Source of the DNA: Phalacrocorax aristotelis | Taxonomy: Eukaryota > Chordata > Aves > Suliformes > Phalacrocoracidae | Length of the DNA: 64,000 nt | Direction: 5' to 3' | Assembly: GCF_949628215.1 (NCBI RefSeq) | Contig: NC_134276.1 | Span: 37,526,067 to 37,590,066, forward strand | Part shown: in pieces, positions 62,309 to 64,000 of the stretch | Layout of the letters: each line of letters starts with the position of its first letter | Numbering within the stretch: position 1 is the stretch's first letter | Notes under the pieces: model-generated | The model's database searches: none | Told to the model about the DNA's origin: nothing | The model's input: only the letters and a program-made list of their open reading frames with translations | Made by a program: the position numbers and the translations under genes

Positions 62309-64000
62309 TTTATTCAAAGGTTTATGTGAAAATATTATCTTTTTTTTTCCATTCTGCTTGCCTAACCTTAATAAGTTCAAGAAAACCTAACAGAGGATAG
62401 CATATTCTCAAAGGTAAGATTTTCCCTACAAATACCTTAAAGATGGGCTTCCAAAACAGAGTAGAGGTACCCACTGAGGGACAGGCTGCAGCACTAAACT
62501 TATACCAAACTTGTTTGATCTATCCAATTAATCTCTGGACCAGAAAGCACATATTAGTAATTAGAGATGTGGGGGGAAGCTAGGGAAACTGTTTTAGACA
62601 CTCCTTCTGGAACATTTGTGGAAATCATAGACTGAGGAAAGGAAGGTAGTTTGAAACATGGGGAATATATGAAACTATTGTATTGCTGACTACAGAGTTA
62701 AAGAGGAATAAAGGAGAAACAAAACAAATTGTGATGAATATGCAGGACGTACCTGGGTGGGATACAGTCTATTACACAGAGAATGTGTGGGGCACATAGG
62801 ATCAAAAACTGGATTTCATCAATGCGATGCCTCACTGAAATAATTCCACTGGTCACTGTGTGGGCCTTGGGTAGTTGTATTATTTGAACATATGGTAGCT
62901 TTATTTCTCACTGTTCTAAATTAAAAACAAAATAACAACCACCCGATATTTCTGCCCAAAACTTCATTTGTTTCTTAATTTATGCTTAATTCGTAGTAAT
63001 CTCTGGATCAAGTGTTTTGCTTTCTTGTGTTTTCTACATTTTTAGTTCTGAATGTCATGTTTTCAGTCTGTGTGATTGTCTGTATTAGTGTTCTTGTGTT
63101 GTTCTTTTACTTCTTTGCTTTGGATGCTCATGCTATCTGTATATTATTTTAGTATTATATTTTTGTGAGAAACAGATATCTACTGTCACAGTGGCATCAG
63201 ATGTCCCACCATTAATTCTTCCTTGAGAATATAGCTAAATTCTAGAATTCTAAATCAGGAATTTGAGTATCTAATTCTGGTTTGCTTCTTCATTTGAATT
63301 AAAACAAACAAACAAAAAAAAGCCCACCAACAAAAAACCCAAAACAACACTTGAAAATCAGGGAAAGAAAATCTCTTTAAATGCCTTTATCATCTGCTTG
63401 AATGTTTCAGAGCTTTGGTCTCACTCAAGTTTTCTCTTCCTTATTCTCCTCCTATTGACATTTCTATGAAGAGGTTGAATTCTTACATTGCCTCCAGGCA
63501 TAGGTATGGTTTCTTGTCTGGAAAGTCAACATTGTTATTGGTATGGGTCCCTTGGTCTGCCTTTGTCAGAAAGTTTTTTGCATCTTCTGGGTTGGGGAGG
63601 ATCTCACCAGTTTGACTCCTGTCACCATGTTTCATCTACCAACTGCTGTGCTACAAAATGAAAAGCATCCATGCTTGTAAAATTAAACTGTTTTCTTATT
63701 AAGGGATGTTGTGGATCATACTCTGCTATAAGACTCTAGCCAATTCCATGAACCATTTTCAAATTCCCATGAGCTGGAGACTTGGATGTTTGAGAATTGT
63801 GAATGTATAAACAGTTTCAACCAAGAGCCCTTATGAAATATAATTACCCTAATAAAATGATACAGACATTTCTCTGTCCATGATTAAGTTTCAATTTTTG
63901 TACCCCTTTCCAAAAATTATCATCTGTGCTTGTTGACAAATCAGTTTATAAATACTTTTAGAGACAAGCAATTTCTTACCATTTTTTTTCACATGCTTCT
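62309..64000. other. Unique non-coding DNA, no gene seen
   Basis: AT-rich sequence to the window end, with an (AAAC)-rich tract at about 63301-63350. A plus-strand frame at 63415-63615 shows no domain. No recognised interspersed repeat. Confidence 0.6.

Noticed and set aside
1..64000. CRISPR arrays, operons, bacterial promoters or riboswitches
   Set aside because: The window is vertebrate nuclear DNA by its repeats; no spaced identical repeats and no prokaryotic gene layout exist.

Overview
The window reads as a stretch of bird nuclear genome with no recognisable host gene: an intergenic gene desert or the inside of a very long intron. It is AT-rich, shows no CpG-island-like stretch, and its open reading frames are short and scattered in all frames. 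The bird assignment rests on the repeats. Several CR1 LINE fragments are present, including 3' ends with the typical terminal repeat of the GAATCACA/GAATCATA kind. There are also two solo LTRs of an ERVL-like family that I recognise from neoavian genomes. SINE-type repeats of mammals (Alu, B1) and L1 are absent. Family names come from memory of repeat consensus sequences, not from a search.

Layout. 1-22.3 kb is mostly unique non-coding DNA. It holds a 26-bp perfect AT palindrome (115-140), a 22-bp minisatellite (4659-4715), half of a palindromic amniote repeat (7104-7151), a homeodomain-motif-rich stretch (7260-7530), and two diverged copies of an unassigned dispersed repeat (about 15640-15855 and 20385-20595). 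22.4-27.1 kb holds two solo LTRs of one family in the same orientation, each with its own 5-bp target-site duplication. The second contains a 45-bp internal tandem repeat. 27.1-40.8 kb holds a full palindromic repeat, a relatively intact CR1 3' fragment (30111-30620), an older CR1 fragment (36291-36762) and a candidate conserved element (37.8-38.4 kb).

40.9-43.2 kb is one ancient CR1 copy of about 2.3 kb on the minus strand, running from the 3' end into the endonuclease region. 48.36-48.86 kb is another old CR1/L3-like RT fragment. 50131-50228 is a (TTTTA)n microsatellite. 53281-53340 is a 60-bp CR1 tail. 56.19-58.18 kb is a 2-kb diverged CR1 on the minus strand. 59464-59623 is a CR1 3' end on the plus strand. 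60924-61009 is another palindromic repeat. 61.78-62.31 kb carries the only long open frame that no repeat explains. It is hydrophobic and unrecognised, and may well be a chance ORF in T-rich DNA.

Nothing in the window works together as a pathway or operon. The biology on view is layered retrotransposition: ancient amniote CR1, then avian CR1, then LTR insertions, in a background that may contain conserved regulatory DNA. I found no CRISPR, tRNA, rRNA, complete transposon or novel multi-gene system.
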